Positions 1-6,099 of a stretch of DNA of 16,952 nt are shown in pieces. The notes under the pieces are model-generated. The model was given only the letters and a program-made list of their open reading frames with translations. It was not told the origin of the DNA and did not search any database. This stretch comes from Chloroflexota bacterium (GTDB taxonomy: Bacteria > Chloroflexota > Anaerolineae > Anaerolineales > DRMV01), in NCBI GenBank assembly GCA_013153135.1, contig JAADFA010000019.1, positions 1 to 16,952 on the forward strand, read 5' to 3'. How positions within the stretch are numbered: the stretch's first letter is position 1; each line of letters opens with the position of its first letter. The position numbers and the translations under genes are program-made.

Positions 1-258
1 ACCGCGCGGCTGTTCTACACCATGCGCCTCACCCTACGCTACCGGCACAACACACCCACCCGGCGCCTCCTGCGGCTGGAAGGCTGGGTGGTCAAGGACA
101 AAGGCCGCGTGGTGACCGCGCACGGCGCCATTTACGACGACGCGACCGACCAGCGCTTGGTCGACGCGGAAGCCCTGCTCATGAGCCTGCCGCCCGAAGC
201 ATTGCAAAACCTGGACCCCGAAGCCCTGGGTTGGAAGATCTATCCGCTGGATGGGTGA
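1..258 (+). CDS. PaaI-type hotdog-fold thioesterase, C-terminal part (5' end outside window)
   Basis: The reading frame is open from the first base of the window and stops at 256-258, so only about 85 C-terminal residues are visible. They show the second half of a hotdog (4HBT) fold. A strand of the form LTLRYRHNTP is followed by LRLEGWVV, then the GRVVTAHGAIYD strand, and then a DAEALLM strand. In the PaaI family these correspond to the strands that build the back of the acyl-CoA pocket, with the pattern 'V.Y..P.P....L.V.G.V....GR...A.G.I.D......A.A.G.F'. Family members hydrolyse acyl- or aryl-CoA thioesters in the cytoplasm. The catalytic Asp/Asn region lies upstream and cannot be checked. 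An internal ATG at position 22 is not a convincing start, because it falls inside the conserved fold and has no ribosome binding site. The next gene starts 48 bp downstream. The family call is fairly good; the substrate is unknown. Confidence 0.6.
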   Translation, partial: TARLFYTMRLTLRYRHNTPTRRLLRLEGWVVKDKGRVVTAHGAIYDDATDQRLVDAEALLMSLPPEALQNLDPEALGWKIYPLDG

Positions 259-306
259 CGTACCCCAAGGAGACGGCTGCACAACACGTGAGGTTTGTGA
301 ACATCT

Positions 307-1005
307 ATGGCCCACATGGACGATCCGATGGACCTGCTGCAAACGCCCACGACCGGGCCGAGCGCGCGGGGCTGTTTGCACGTCATCATCACTTTCTTGG
401 TGCTAAGCGTACTCGCAGGCTTCACCATGATCGTGCGCAGCGCGTGGCGACAGACCCACAGCGTGGTCGATCTGGCTACACCTGTGCCGTTATCGCCGTA
501 TTTTACAGACGAAGTGCTGTATTGGTCCGGTCGAATCCACCACTGGAGCCGGATATACCATCTCGATCCGTACCTTATCGCGACCGTGATGCAGATTGAA
601 TCGTGCGGCAACCCACGCGCGCTATCCCATGCGGGTGCACGTGGGCTATTTCAAGTGATGCCGTACCACTTCAAGCAAGGCGAAGACCCGTTCAACCCCG
701 ACACCAACGCGCGGCGAGGGCTATCCTTCTTGCGAGAAATGTGGCGTCGGGCCGAGGGCGATATTGCGCGCACTCTGGCCGCGTACAATGGCGGACCGGC
801 TCAGCTCCGGCGCGCGGCTGAGGCCTGGCCCGTGGAAACGCAACGTTATGTGCGTTGGGGCACGGGCATCTATGAGGACGCGCGCGCGGGGCGAACGGAC
901 ACCCCGACCCTCCAAGCTTGGCTCCAAGCCGGCGGTGCGCGGCTATGCGCGCAGGCGCGGCAAGTCCTGCCCCTCTACACCCCCACACCCTGGGAGGCGC
1001 CATGA
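307..1005 (+). CDS. Membrane-anchored lytic transglycosylase (SLT domain, GH23-like)
   Basis: This 232-residue protein has one hydrophobic N-terminal segment (about residues 24-44) that should anchor it with the catalytic domain outside the membrane. The SLT (soluble lytic transglycosylase-type) domain covers about residues 75-190. It carries the hallmark motifs in order: the catalytic Glu in QIES (Glu98), GLFQVMP (113-119), AYNGG (159-163) and a following Tyr-Val (181-182). Such enzymes cleave the MurNAc-GlcNAc bond of peptidoglycan, forming 1,6-anhydroMurNAc. The usual Gly after ES is a Cys here (ESCGNP), a small oddity next to the catalytic residue. ATG 307 is chosen as the start, but nearby ATGs at 316 and 328 are possible because the ribosome binding site is poor (GTGAGG at 288-293). 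Its stop overlaps the next gene's start (ATGA, 1002-1005), so translational coupling with the glycosyltransferase is likely. Confidence 0.85.
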   Translation: MAHMDDPMDLLQTPTTGPSARGCLHVIITFLVLSVLAGFTMIVRSAWRQTHSVVDLATPVPLSPYFTDEVLYWSGRIHHWSRIYHLDPYLIATVMQIESCGNPRALSHAGARGLFQVMPYHFKQGEDPFNPDTNARRGLSFLREMWRRAEGDIARTLAAYNGGPAQLRRAAEAWPVETQRYVRWGTGIYEDARAGRTDTPTLQAWLQAGGARLCAQARQVLPLYTPTPWEAP

Positions 1006-1934
1006 CGTGGGCCGTGGCCGCGGTGCTCTTCCCTGGCTTGGAACCCTACTGGCCCGCGTTCTTCGCGAGCTGGGCCCAACAAACCATCCGCGCCTTTCAC
1101 CTACTCCTGCTTTTAGAAGGCCTCACGCCCGACGACGTCGCGCCCACGCTGCAGGCCTACCCAGACCTGGCTGCGCGCGTGCGCTATCGCCCCGCGCCGG
1201 GCAATCCCGCGCGCAATCGGTGCGCGCTGCTCCAATGGGCCCTGGAAGATGGCTACGCCCAGATGGCCTTCGCCGATGCCGATGACCGCTTCGCTCCCCA
1301 GCGCCTCGAACGCCTGGCCCTTGCCCTCGAGCATGCCCCCCTGATCGGCCATGACGTCGCGCTCATCAACCCCCAGGGTCGCCTTATGCGCACCCGTTAC
1401 ATCAGTCGGCGCTGGCCCGACCGCGCTCCCATCACACCGCAGCGCCTGTGCCATGCCAACGGCGTTGGCTTCTCCACCTTGGCCTTGCGCCTCGCGCCCT
1501 TGCGCGAGATTGGAACCTTGCCCCCATGCCCACCTGAGATCATTGCGGTGGATTGGTACCTGGTCGTCTGGCTGCTCCATCGCGGGTATACGGGCCGCTT
1601 CCTCGCGGAACCGTTGAGCGCTTACCGTCAGCATGCGGATAACCTGGCCGGATTCGGCCGCGCCATCAGCCTCGACCAGGCCCGCCGCAGCCTGGAGGTT
1701 AAAATCCGCCACTACCAAGCCCTGGCTCGCGCGGGCTGGCCCGCTTATGCCGCCCTGGCCGACGCGGCCCGCGCAACCCAACACGCCCTGAACCTTGACA
1801 GCGCGTTTGCCCAGCGGTATATCCACTACATCCAACACAACCTGCCGCGTCCACCCCTGTGGTGGGAAGTCGGCCTCATATGGCCCCCCCACGCGCCCCA
1901 ACCCTGGCAGGAGGAAAGCTTATGCAACGCCTGA
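1002..1934 (+). CDS. Family 2 glycosyltransferase (GT-A fold)
   Basis: A 310-residue cytoplasmic-type glycosyltransferase. After an N-terminal strand (AVAAVLFPGLE), the residues FADADD (90-95) form the DxD-like motif that binds the metal and nucleotide-sugar phosphates in GT-A enzymes. An AVDWYL stretch near residue 184 resembles the acidic acceptor-side (ED-type) motif. YRQHADNLAG (208-217) matches the C-terminal 'YR.H..N.SG' signature common in GT2 rhamnosyl- and related transferases. The start at 1002 is chosen because GGGAGG at 992-997 precedes it and it overlaps the upstream stop by four bases. An upstream in-frame ATG at 918 would lie inside the transglycosylase gene and adds non-conserved residues. 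The gene overlaps the NeuB gene by 13 bp, so the two probably act on the same glycan. The donor and acceptor sugars cannot be read from the sequence. Confidence 0.8.
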   Translation: MTWAVAAVLFPGLEPYWPAFFASWAQQTIRAFHLLLLLEGLTPDDVAPTLQAYPDLAARVRYRPAPGNPARNRCALLQWALEDGYAQMAFADADDRFAPQRLERLALALEHAPLIGHDVALINPQGRLMRTRYISRRWPDRAPITPQRLCHANGVGFSTLALRLAPLREIGTLPPCPPEIIAVDWYLVVWLLHRGYTGRFLAEPLSAYRQHADNLAGFGRAISLDQARRSLEVKIRHYQALARAGWPAYAALADAARATQHALNLDSAFAQRYIHYIQHNLPRPPLWWEVGLIWPPHAPQPWQEESLCNA

Positions 1935-2953
1935 CTGTTCCCTTAACGCCCACCCGAACGGTCGCGGACTACGGCGAACCGTTCATCATTGCGGAAATCG
2001 GTGCGAATCACAACGGCGATATCGAATTCGCAAAAGAGCTCATCCGCCTCGCGAAGGAAAGCGGCGCGGACGCGGTCAAATTCCAAACATGGACCAAAAC
2101 CGGCCTCTTCGCGCGCGAGGTCTATGAGGGGAACCCAGACCTGGAAGCGCAAATCGACCAATACGCGCTGAGCTTCGATGACTTCGCCGCGCTCAAGGCT
2201 TACGCGGACGAAATCGGCATCCCCTGGGCAGCAACCCCTTTCACCGAGGCCGAGGTCGACTTCCTCGTTCACGAGTTGGACGTGCCTTTCATCAAAGTCG
2301 CGTCCATGGACTTAAACAACTACCCTTTTCTGGCCTACATCGCCTCCAAGGGCAAGCCCATGGTGGTCTCCACAGGCCTGAGCACCCTGGCCGAAATCGA
2401 TCGTGCAGTACGCGTCATCGAAGAAGCAGGCAACCGGCAGTTGGTGCTCCTGCACTGCGTATCCCTCTACCCCCCGCGCGATGATCAGGTGCACCTGCGC
2501 CAAATGGATACGCTGCGTGCGAACTACCCCTACCCCGTTGGCTTTTCGGACCATACCGTAGGCGTAAGCATTCCCCTCGCGGCTATCGCCCGCGGGGCCG
2601 CGGTTATCGAGAAACATTTCACCAAGGCCAAGGATCTGCCTGGGTGGGACCATGCCATCTCCGCGGATCCAGAGGAGATGGCCTTTCTCACCCGCGAGGG
2701 GCGCCGCGTGTGGCAGGCCCTGGGCGACCCGCGCATCCTGCCGCCCGAGGACGAAGCCAAAAAGCGGGCCTTCCGCCGCAGCATTGTGACCGCGCGCGCC
2801 ATACCCAAAGGCACAGTCATCACGCGCGAGATGCTCACCCTCAAACGGCCGGGCACGGGGTTCCCGCCCGCGGCCCTGCCCTATATCGTGGGCCGTCGTG
2901 CGGCGCGCGACATCCCTGCGGACGTGGTGCTACGCCCGGAAGACCTTCTTTAG
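1922..2953 (+). CDS. neuB: NeuB-family sialic (nonulosonic) acid synthase
   Basis: A 343-residue protein with the two-domain NeuB layout. A TIM barrel covers about residues 15-270 and a C-terminal SAF (antifreeze-like) domain covers about 286-343. These enzymes condense phosphoenolpyruvate with N-acetylmannosamine or a related 6-deoxy sugar to give Neu5Ac, legionaminic or pseudaminic acid. Visible motifs are AEIGANHNG (24-32), VKFQ (52-55), LHCVSLYP (197-204), GFSDHT (207-212) and IEKHFT (229-234). His211 and His232 sit 21 residues apart, matching the metal-binding pair known in Neisseria NeuB. The SAF domain contains RSIV, IPKGTVIT and GR.A..DIPA. The motif LPGWDHAIS differs from the PGPDH form I associate with many NeuB proteins. 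The start at 1922 follows AGGAGGA (1909-1915) with a 6-base spacer, so the longer frame opening at 1859 is rejected. No CMP-sugar synthetase (neuA) or epimerase (neuC) lies in the window, so the exact product is open. Confidence 0.88.
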   Translation: MQRLTVPLTPTRTVADYGEPFIIAEIGANHNGDIEFAKELIRLAKESGADAVKFQTWTKTGLFAREVYEGNPDLEAQIDQYALSFDDFAALKAYADEIGIPWAATPFTEAEVDFLVHELDVPFIKVASMDLNNYPFLAYIASKGKPMVVSTGLSTLAEIDRAVRVIEEAGNRQLVLLHCVSLYPPRDDQVHLRQMDTLRANYPYPVGFSDHTVGVSIPLAAIARGAAVIEKHFTKAKDLPGWDHAISADPEEMAFLTREGRRVWQALGDPRILPPEDEAKKRAFRRSIVTARAIPKGTVITREMLTLKRPGTGFPPAALPYIVGRRAARDIPADVVLRPEDLL

Positions 2954-3046
2954 CCCGCAGCCCAAGGCGAGCCATGGGGGCGCACGCAAAGGTTGTAGAA
3001 ATGTCGAAATTCCCGATGGCGCTGGACGACCAGCCTTGCCTCGGGC

Positions 3047-3068
3047 GCCGCAGGATGAAGCCTGCGGC
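3047..3068. repeat. Perfect 8-bp inverted repeat with 6-base loop
   Basis: GCCGCAGG at 3047-3054 is exactly complementary to CCTGCGGC at 3061-3068, separated by ATGAAG. There is no T-run after it on the plus strand, so it is not a standard intrinsic terminator for neuB. Its right arm ends seven bases before the TATAAA hexamer at 3076-3081, so it overlaps where a -35 element would sit and could be a DNA operator as well as an RNA hairpin. Confidence 0.5.
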
Positions 3069-3072
3069 TAGC

Positions 3073-3081
3073 TGGTATAAA
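3073..3081 (+). promoter_or_regulatory. Candidate extended -10 promoter element (TGGTATAAA)
   Basis: A TG-G-TATAAA string lies in the non-coding region before uridine kinase. It matches the extended -10 form TGnTATAAT at all but the last base. No good -35 hexamer is seen 16-18 bases upstream (GGATGA at 3053-3058). If used, transcription would start near 3088 and give a leader of about 190 bases containing the alternative hairpins. This is an inference from sequence only. Confidence 0.35.
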
Positions 3082-3122
3082 CCCGGCCCAACGCGCGGGA
3101 ACGCACGGCCGACAGCCAAGAT

Positions 3123-3162
3123 AGCGGGCGGCTTCAGCTGCCCGCTCGGGGTCAGCCGCCCG
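3123..3162 (+). promoter_or_regulatory. Two mutually exclusive hairpins (possible attenuator-like leader)
   Basis: The segment AGCGGGCGGC (3123-3132) pairs with GCTGCCCGCT (3137-3146), a 10-bp stem with one G-U pair and the tetraloop TTCA. The overlapping segment CGGGCGGCT (3125-3133) can instead pair perfectly with AGCCGCCCG (3154-3162), a 9-bp stem. The two stems share their left arm, so only one can form at a time. That is the architecture of attenuators and riboswitch expression platforms, but GC-rich DNA also produces it by chance. No T-run follows the second stem. Confidence 0.4.
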
Positions 3163-3268
3163 ATGCGGGTTCCGCCGCCCCCAAGTCAAGCGCGCGTCCA
3201 GCCGCCCGCGGCATGGGCATCGATAAGATTTGCCTGCACCCACCCATGGATACCTCGCGACAGGAAGG

Positions 3269-3274
3269 TATAAT
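3269..3274 (+). promoter_or_regulatory. TATAAT -10 element next to the uridine kinase start codon
   Basis: A perfect TATAAT is followed six bases later by the ATG at 3281. If it works as a -10 element, transcription would begin at or within a base or two of the start codon, giving a leaderless mRNA. The -35 position (17-bp spacer) reads ATGGAT at 3246-3251, which is weak. The GGAGG inside TGGAGGCATG is only one base from ATG, too close for normal ribosome pairing, which fits a leaderless reading. Confidence 0.4.
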
Positions 3275-3280
3275 GGAGGC

Positions 3281-3949
3281 ATGACCGGGAAAACACCATC
3301 CCATCGCGCACGCCCTTTGGTCATTGGCATCGCGGGCGGAAGCGGCTCAGGCAAGACCACGGTCGCGCAGTCCCTCATCGCCCGGGTTGGGGAAGAACAC
3401 ATCGCGTTCTTGCCTCATGACGCGTATTACCACGACTTCAGCCACCTTCCGCCTGAGGAACGCGCGCGGGTCAACTATGACCACCCCGACGCGCTCGAGA
3501 CGTCCTTGCTCGTGCAGCACATTCAAGACCTGCTCGCGGGCAAGGCCATCGAACGCCCAGTGTACGACTTTACGCAGCACGCCCGCCGTCCAGAAACCGT
3601 ACGTGTCGAACCGCGTCCCATTATCTTGGTTGAAGGCATCTTAATTTTCGTCGAGCCCGAGCTGCGACGGCTGTTCGACATCAAGATCTACGTAGATACG
3701 GACGCGGACATTCGATTTATCCGACGCCTGCTGCGGGATGTGGAAGAACGAGGCCGGACGGTGGAATCGGTCATCAAGCAATACCTCACCACTGTGCGGC
3801 CCATGCACATGGAGTTCGTTGAGCCATCCAAGCGCTATGCGGATATCATCGTGCCCGAAGGGGGGTTCAACCGCGTCGCGCTGGATATGATCGCTGCGCG
3901 CGTACAGCGCTTGCTAGAAGAACGGACGGATGTTCGGCATACCGAATAA
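3281..3949 (+). CDS. udk: Uridine kinase
   Basis: A 222-residue P-loop kinase of the uridine/cytidine kinase family, which phosphorylates uridine or cytidine to UMP or CMP in pyrimidine salvage in the cytoplasm. The Walker A motif GGSGSGKT lies at residues 19-26. Further family motifs follow in order: PHDAYYHD (45-52) with the substrate-contacting Asp-x-Tyr-Tyr, NYDHPDA (65-71), PVYDF (93-97), the VEGIL strand (118-122) and the lid RRLLRDVEERGR (148-159). ESVIKQY and PSKRYADIIVPEGG close the domain. The length is normal (about 210-220 residues). ATG 3281 is chosen because the P-loop strand begins at about residue 13; an upstream TTG at 3230 is in frame but unlikely. The start region is unusual, with a TATAAT at -7 to -12. 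The gene overlaps the next membrane-protein gene by 20 bp if that gene's first ATG is used. Confidence 0.93.
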   Translation: MTGKTPSHRARPLVIGIAGGSGSGKTTVAQSLIARVGEEHIAFLPHDAYYHDFSHLPPEERARVNYDHPDALETSLLVQHIQDLLAGKAIERPVYDFTQHARRPETVRVEPRPIILVEGILIFVEPELRRLFDIKIYVDTDADIRFIRRLLRDVEERGRTVESVIKQYLTTVRPMHMEFVEPSKRYADIIVPEGGFNRVALDMIAARVQRLLEERTDVRHTE

Positions 3950-4514
3950 AGCAGTGGCGACCAAAGGCAACGTGCAAACCCACGTCAAGGCTCGCTGGGG
4001 GCGCGTGCTCGCCCTGGGCGCGATGTTGCTCTTGAGCCTGCTTATTTTGGTTTTTCAAGACCAGCTGCAGCGCTTCCGAACCTACGGCTACGTGGGGCTC
4101 TTCGTCATCACGTTGCTAAGCAACGCGACGGTCATCTTCCCCGCGCCCAGCATGGTGCTGCCCCTCACCATGGCCACCGTGCTTAACCCCTGGGCGGTCG
4201 CGGTCATTGCCGCCGCAGGCGCCGCCCTGGGCGAGCTTTCGGGCTACCTGGCCGGGTTCACGGGCAAGGCTTTTATTGAAGATTATCGCCTTTATCAGCG
4301 GGTGCGAGGCTGGATGGCCCGGCATGGCGAAGTCGTGATCTTCATCCTCGCCGCGCTCCCAGTGCCCATCTTTGACCTCGCGGGCATCATCGCGGGCGCA
4401 ACCCGTATTCCTATCCTGCGCTTCCTTGCCTGGACCTTCGCAGGTAAGCTGGTCAAAATGCTCGGGATCACGGTGTTCGGGCATCTCATGGGTTCGTGGT
4501 TGGAGTGGCTCTAA
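3930..4514 (+). CDS. VTT-domain (DedA/SNARE-associated-like) membrane protein
   Basis: A 194-residue integral membrane protein. A basic N-terminus is followed by a first membrane segment at about residues 27-45. A re-entrant or membrane stretch starts near residue 55 (GYVGLFVITLLSNAT) and includes the Pro-rich IFPAPSMVLPL. Further hydrophobic segments lie at about 88-112, 133-155 and 165-190. A glycine-rich GALGE.SGYLAGF.G block, and a PVPIFDLAGIIAGATRIP block, are characteristic of the VTT (DedA, YqaA) family. Members of this family act as lipid scramblases or flippases, in bacteria linked to undecaprenyl-phosphate recycling, envelope stress and ion balance. The start is uncertain: ATG 3930 overlaps udk and has a weak ribosome binding site, while GTG 3954 or GTG 3972 (preceded by AAAGG) are alternatives. 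It is probably co-transcribed with udk. The specific lipid substrate is not visible. Confidence 0.78.
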   Translation: MFGIPNKAVATKGNVQTHVKARWGRVLALGAMLLLSLLILVFQDQLQRFRTYGYVGLFVITLLSNATVIFPAPSMVLPLTMATVLNPWAVAVIAAAGAALGELSGYLAGFTGKAFIEDYRLYQRVRGWMARHGEVVIFILAALPVPIFDLAGIIAGATRIPILRFLAWTFAGKLVKMLGITVFGHLMGSWLEWL

Positions 4515-4549
4515 GCCTACAAGGGCGTGGTGCCATCCAGGAGGCAAGT

Positions 4550-4816
4550 ATGAAATTCATCCTGGTCGTGCTGGAAGATAGCGATAGCCAAGACGTCATC
4601 CAGGCCCTGGTGGAAGCAGGCTACTCCGTAACTCGTTTGACTTCCGGAGGTGGCCTACTTCGCCGTGGACGTCAGATCTTCTTCAGCGGCGTGGAGGACG
4701 ACCACGTCGATCGGGTGATTGCACTCATCCGCGAACATCTACCCCCGCGCGAAGAGCAATCCGCACGTCGTGGCATGATCTTCGTCCTGCCCATGGAGGA
4801 TTTCGTCCGGGTCTAG
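4550..4816 (+). CDS. Short PstA/DarA-like P-II protein (cyclic-di-AMP receptor family, divergent)
   Basis: An 88-residue protein related to the small trimeric P-II-like proteins called PstA or DarA, which bind cyclic-di-AMP in Firmicutes. It aligns along its length with the family: MKFILVVLEDSDSQ, GYSVTRLTSGGGLLRRG, the GVEDDHVD block at 47-54, and the C-terminal strand GMIFVLPMEDFVRV. It is about 20 residues shorter than the usual 109. The missing part is the large loop between IREHLPPREE and the last strand. By alignment from memory with B. subtilis DarA, pocket residues Asn24, Arg26, Phe36 and Asn41 are Gly, Ser, Leu and Arg here, while Thr28 and Gly47 are kept. It may therefore bind another ligand or none. 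The start at 4550 follows AGGAGG (4539-4544). It is probably in one operon with the dGTPase-like gene that follows 21 bp later. Confidence 0.75.
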   Translation: MKFILVVLEDSDSQDVIQALVEAGYSVTRLTSGGGLLRRGRQIFFSGVEDDHVDRVIALIREHLPPREEQSARRGMIFVLPMEDFVRV

Positions 4817-4837
4817 CCTCAAGGAGGCGAGGTCAAC

Positions 4838-6001
4838 ATGGCCTACCTGTACACCCGTGAGGTCCTCGAGGCTTGGGAACTCGAGCACCTCGCGCCCTAC
4901 GCGCACAAAAGTCGCTTTTCTCGCGGTCGGTTCCATCCCGAACCGGAGCCCAAATATCGCACCGCGTTCCAACGCGACCGGGATCGCATTATTCACACCA
5001 CTGCATTTCGTCGACTCGAATACAAGACCCAAGTCTTCATCACCTATGAGGGCGATTACTATCGCACCCGCCTCACCCACACCCTCGAAGTGGCCCAAAT
5101 CGCGCGGTCCATCGCGCGCGCGTTGGGTGCGAACGAGGTGCTCACCGAAGCCATCGCGCTGGTGCACGATCTGGGGCATCCGCCCTTCGGCCACGCAGGC
5201 GAGGCCGCGCTGGACGCGCTCATGGCCGAGCACGGCGGTTTTTTCAACCATAATATGCAGGCGTTTCGCATCGTCACCGAGCTGGAGCGCCGCTATCCCC
5301 ATTTCAAGGGGCTCAACCTCACCTGGGAAACCCTGGAGGGCCTGGTCAAACACGAAACATCCCGGCCCATCCCCGCGGTGCAGGCATTCAACCCCGAGCT
5401 GCGCGGCCATTTCGAAGCCCAAATCGCGAACATCGCGGATGACCTCGCGTACATCACCCACGACCTGGACGACGGTCTGCGCTCCGGCATGCTCACGCCC
5501 GCGCTCTTGCGCGGGCAGCCCTTGTGGGAACGCATGCGAGAGCGCATCGGCTGGAAGCCCAACGGCCCCCTGGATGAGCTCACGCGGCACCGCATCATCC
5601 GCCATCTGGTGGGCCTGCTCGTAGATGATGTGATTGAAACCACCGCGCAACGCCTGGAAAAATCAGGCGTCCAAACCGTTGAAGAATTGCAGCGGCTGCC
5701 GTATAATGTAGTCTCCCATAGCCCGGAGGTCCAAGAGCAGCGCGACGCACTCAAAGCCTTTTTGTACGAGAACATGTACTACCATCCACGCGTGCTACGC
5801 ATGGCTTACAAAGCCGAACGTATCATCCGTGACCTCTTCCAGGCCTACACCCAGCGCCCGGAGACGCTCCCCAAACACATCCAGGCGCGGGTGGAGGAAT
5901 ATGGGTTGTACCAGGCCGTGTGCGATTACATTGCCGGTATGACGGACCGATTCGCGATCGAGGAACATCGCAAGCTGTTCGACCCCGCGGTCAAGCCTTA
6001 A
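4838..6001 (+). CDS. dgt: dGTP triphosphohydrolase-like HD-domain protein
   Basis: A 387-residue member of the dGTPase family, which hydrolyses dNTPs to the deoxynucleoside and triphosphate and so adjusts dNTP pools. The N-terminal block YRTAFQRDRDRIIHTTAFRRLEYKTQVF is the typical entry to this family. The HD metal site is complete: His81 (in RLTHTLEV), His110-Asp111 (in LVHDLGHPPFGH) and Asp201 (in IANIADDLAYITHDLDD). The signature GEAALDALM..HGGFFNHN follows the HD pair, and KHETS and a long alpha-helical C-terminal part complete the fold. The length fits the family's shorter class of dGTPase-like proteins, for which the preferred nucleotide varies. AAGGAGG at 4821-4827 fixes the ATG at 4838. 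Some dGTPases act against phage by draining dGTP, but the neighbours here are housekeeping genes, so a metabolic role is more likely. Confidence 0.88.
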   Translation: MAYLYTREVLEAWELEHLAPYAHKSRFSRGRFHPEPEPKYRTAFQRDRDRIIHTTAFRRLEYKTQVFITYEGDYYRTRLTHTLEVAQIARSIARALGANEVLTEAIALVHDLGHPPFGHAGEAALDALMAEHGGFFNHNMQAFRIVTELERRYPHFKGLNLTWETLEGLVKHETSRPIPAVQAFNPELRGHFEAQIANIADDLAYITHDLDDGLRSGMLTPALLRGQPLWERMRERIGWKPNGPLDELTRHRIIRHLVGLLVDDVIETTAQRLEKSGVQTVEELQRLPYNVVSHSPEVQEQRDALKAFLYENMYYHPRVLRMAYKAERIIRDLFQAYTQRPETLPKHIQARVEEYGLYQAVCDYIAGMTDRFAIEEHRKLFDPAVKP

Positions 6002-6038
6002 GTTGAACCGGGCCCCAGGCCCCAGCTTTCGCCCCGAC

Positions 6039-6074
6039 CCCGGCTTGCCTAGGCAAGCTGGGTTGCACGTTTTT
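6039..6074 (+). terminator. Candidate intrinsic terminator after the dGTPase gene
   Basis: CCCGGCTTGCC (6039-6049) pairs with GGCAAGCTGGG (6052-6062), with one G-T mismatch of the wobble type. That gives about 10 bp closed by the tetraloop CTAG. It is followed by TT, then GCACG, then TTTTT at 6070-6074. The T-run starts seven bases after the stem, later than ideal, so termination may be partial and some read-through into greA is possible. Confidence 0.5.
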
Positions 6075-6099
6075 ACGCTAACTAACAGGAGGTGTTCCC

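Larger units (their letters stand above)
2954..3280. other. Gene-free, structured 327-bp region between neuB and uridine kinase
   Basis: No credible coding sequence is found here. Frames on both strands stay open by chance in GC-rich DNA but match no family I know and have no ribosome binding site. The region holds a perfect 8-bp inverted repeat (3047-3068), a TGGTATAAA element (3073-3081), two overlapping alternative stems built on 3123-3162, and a TATAAT just before the uridine kinase ATG. It was compared by eye with RNase P RNA, SRP RNA, tmRNA and tRNA signatures without a match. It is most likely a 5' regulatory leader or contains an unannotated small RNA. Confidence 0.5.

Noticed and set aside
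2644..3273. Long plus-strand reading frame running from inside neuB through the gap
   Set aside because: It starts inside neuB in another frame, has no ribosome binding site and translates to Arg/Pro/Ala-rich sequence without a recognisable family, as expected for a GC-rich shadow.
2954..3280. Possible RNase P, SRP or tmRNA gene in the gene-free region
   Set aside because: The string GGTATAAACCC recalls part of RNase P, but the conserved GAGGAAAGTCC and ACAGAA blocks are absent on both strands, and no SRP tetraloop core or tmRNA end was found.
4739..5650. 303-residue minus-strand frame opposite the dGTPase gene
   Set aside because: The plus strand codes for a complete HD hydrolase with all metal ligands; the minus-strand product resembles no family and lacks a ribosome binding site.
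5700..5710. TATAATGTAG string as a promoter
   Set aside because: It lies inside the dGTPase coding sequence (residues around LPYNVV), with no gene start downstream on that strand that would use it.
4838..6001. Antiphage dGTPase defence gene
   Set aside because: The enzyme family fits, but the surroundings (uridine kinase, greA, DUF503, dnaG, rpoD) are core genes with no mobile or defence neighbours, so ordinary dNTP metabolism is more likely.
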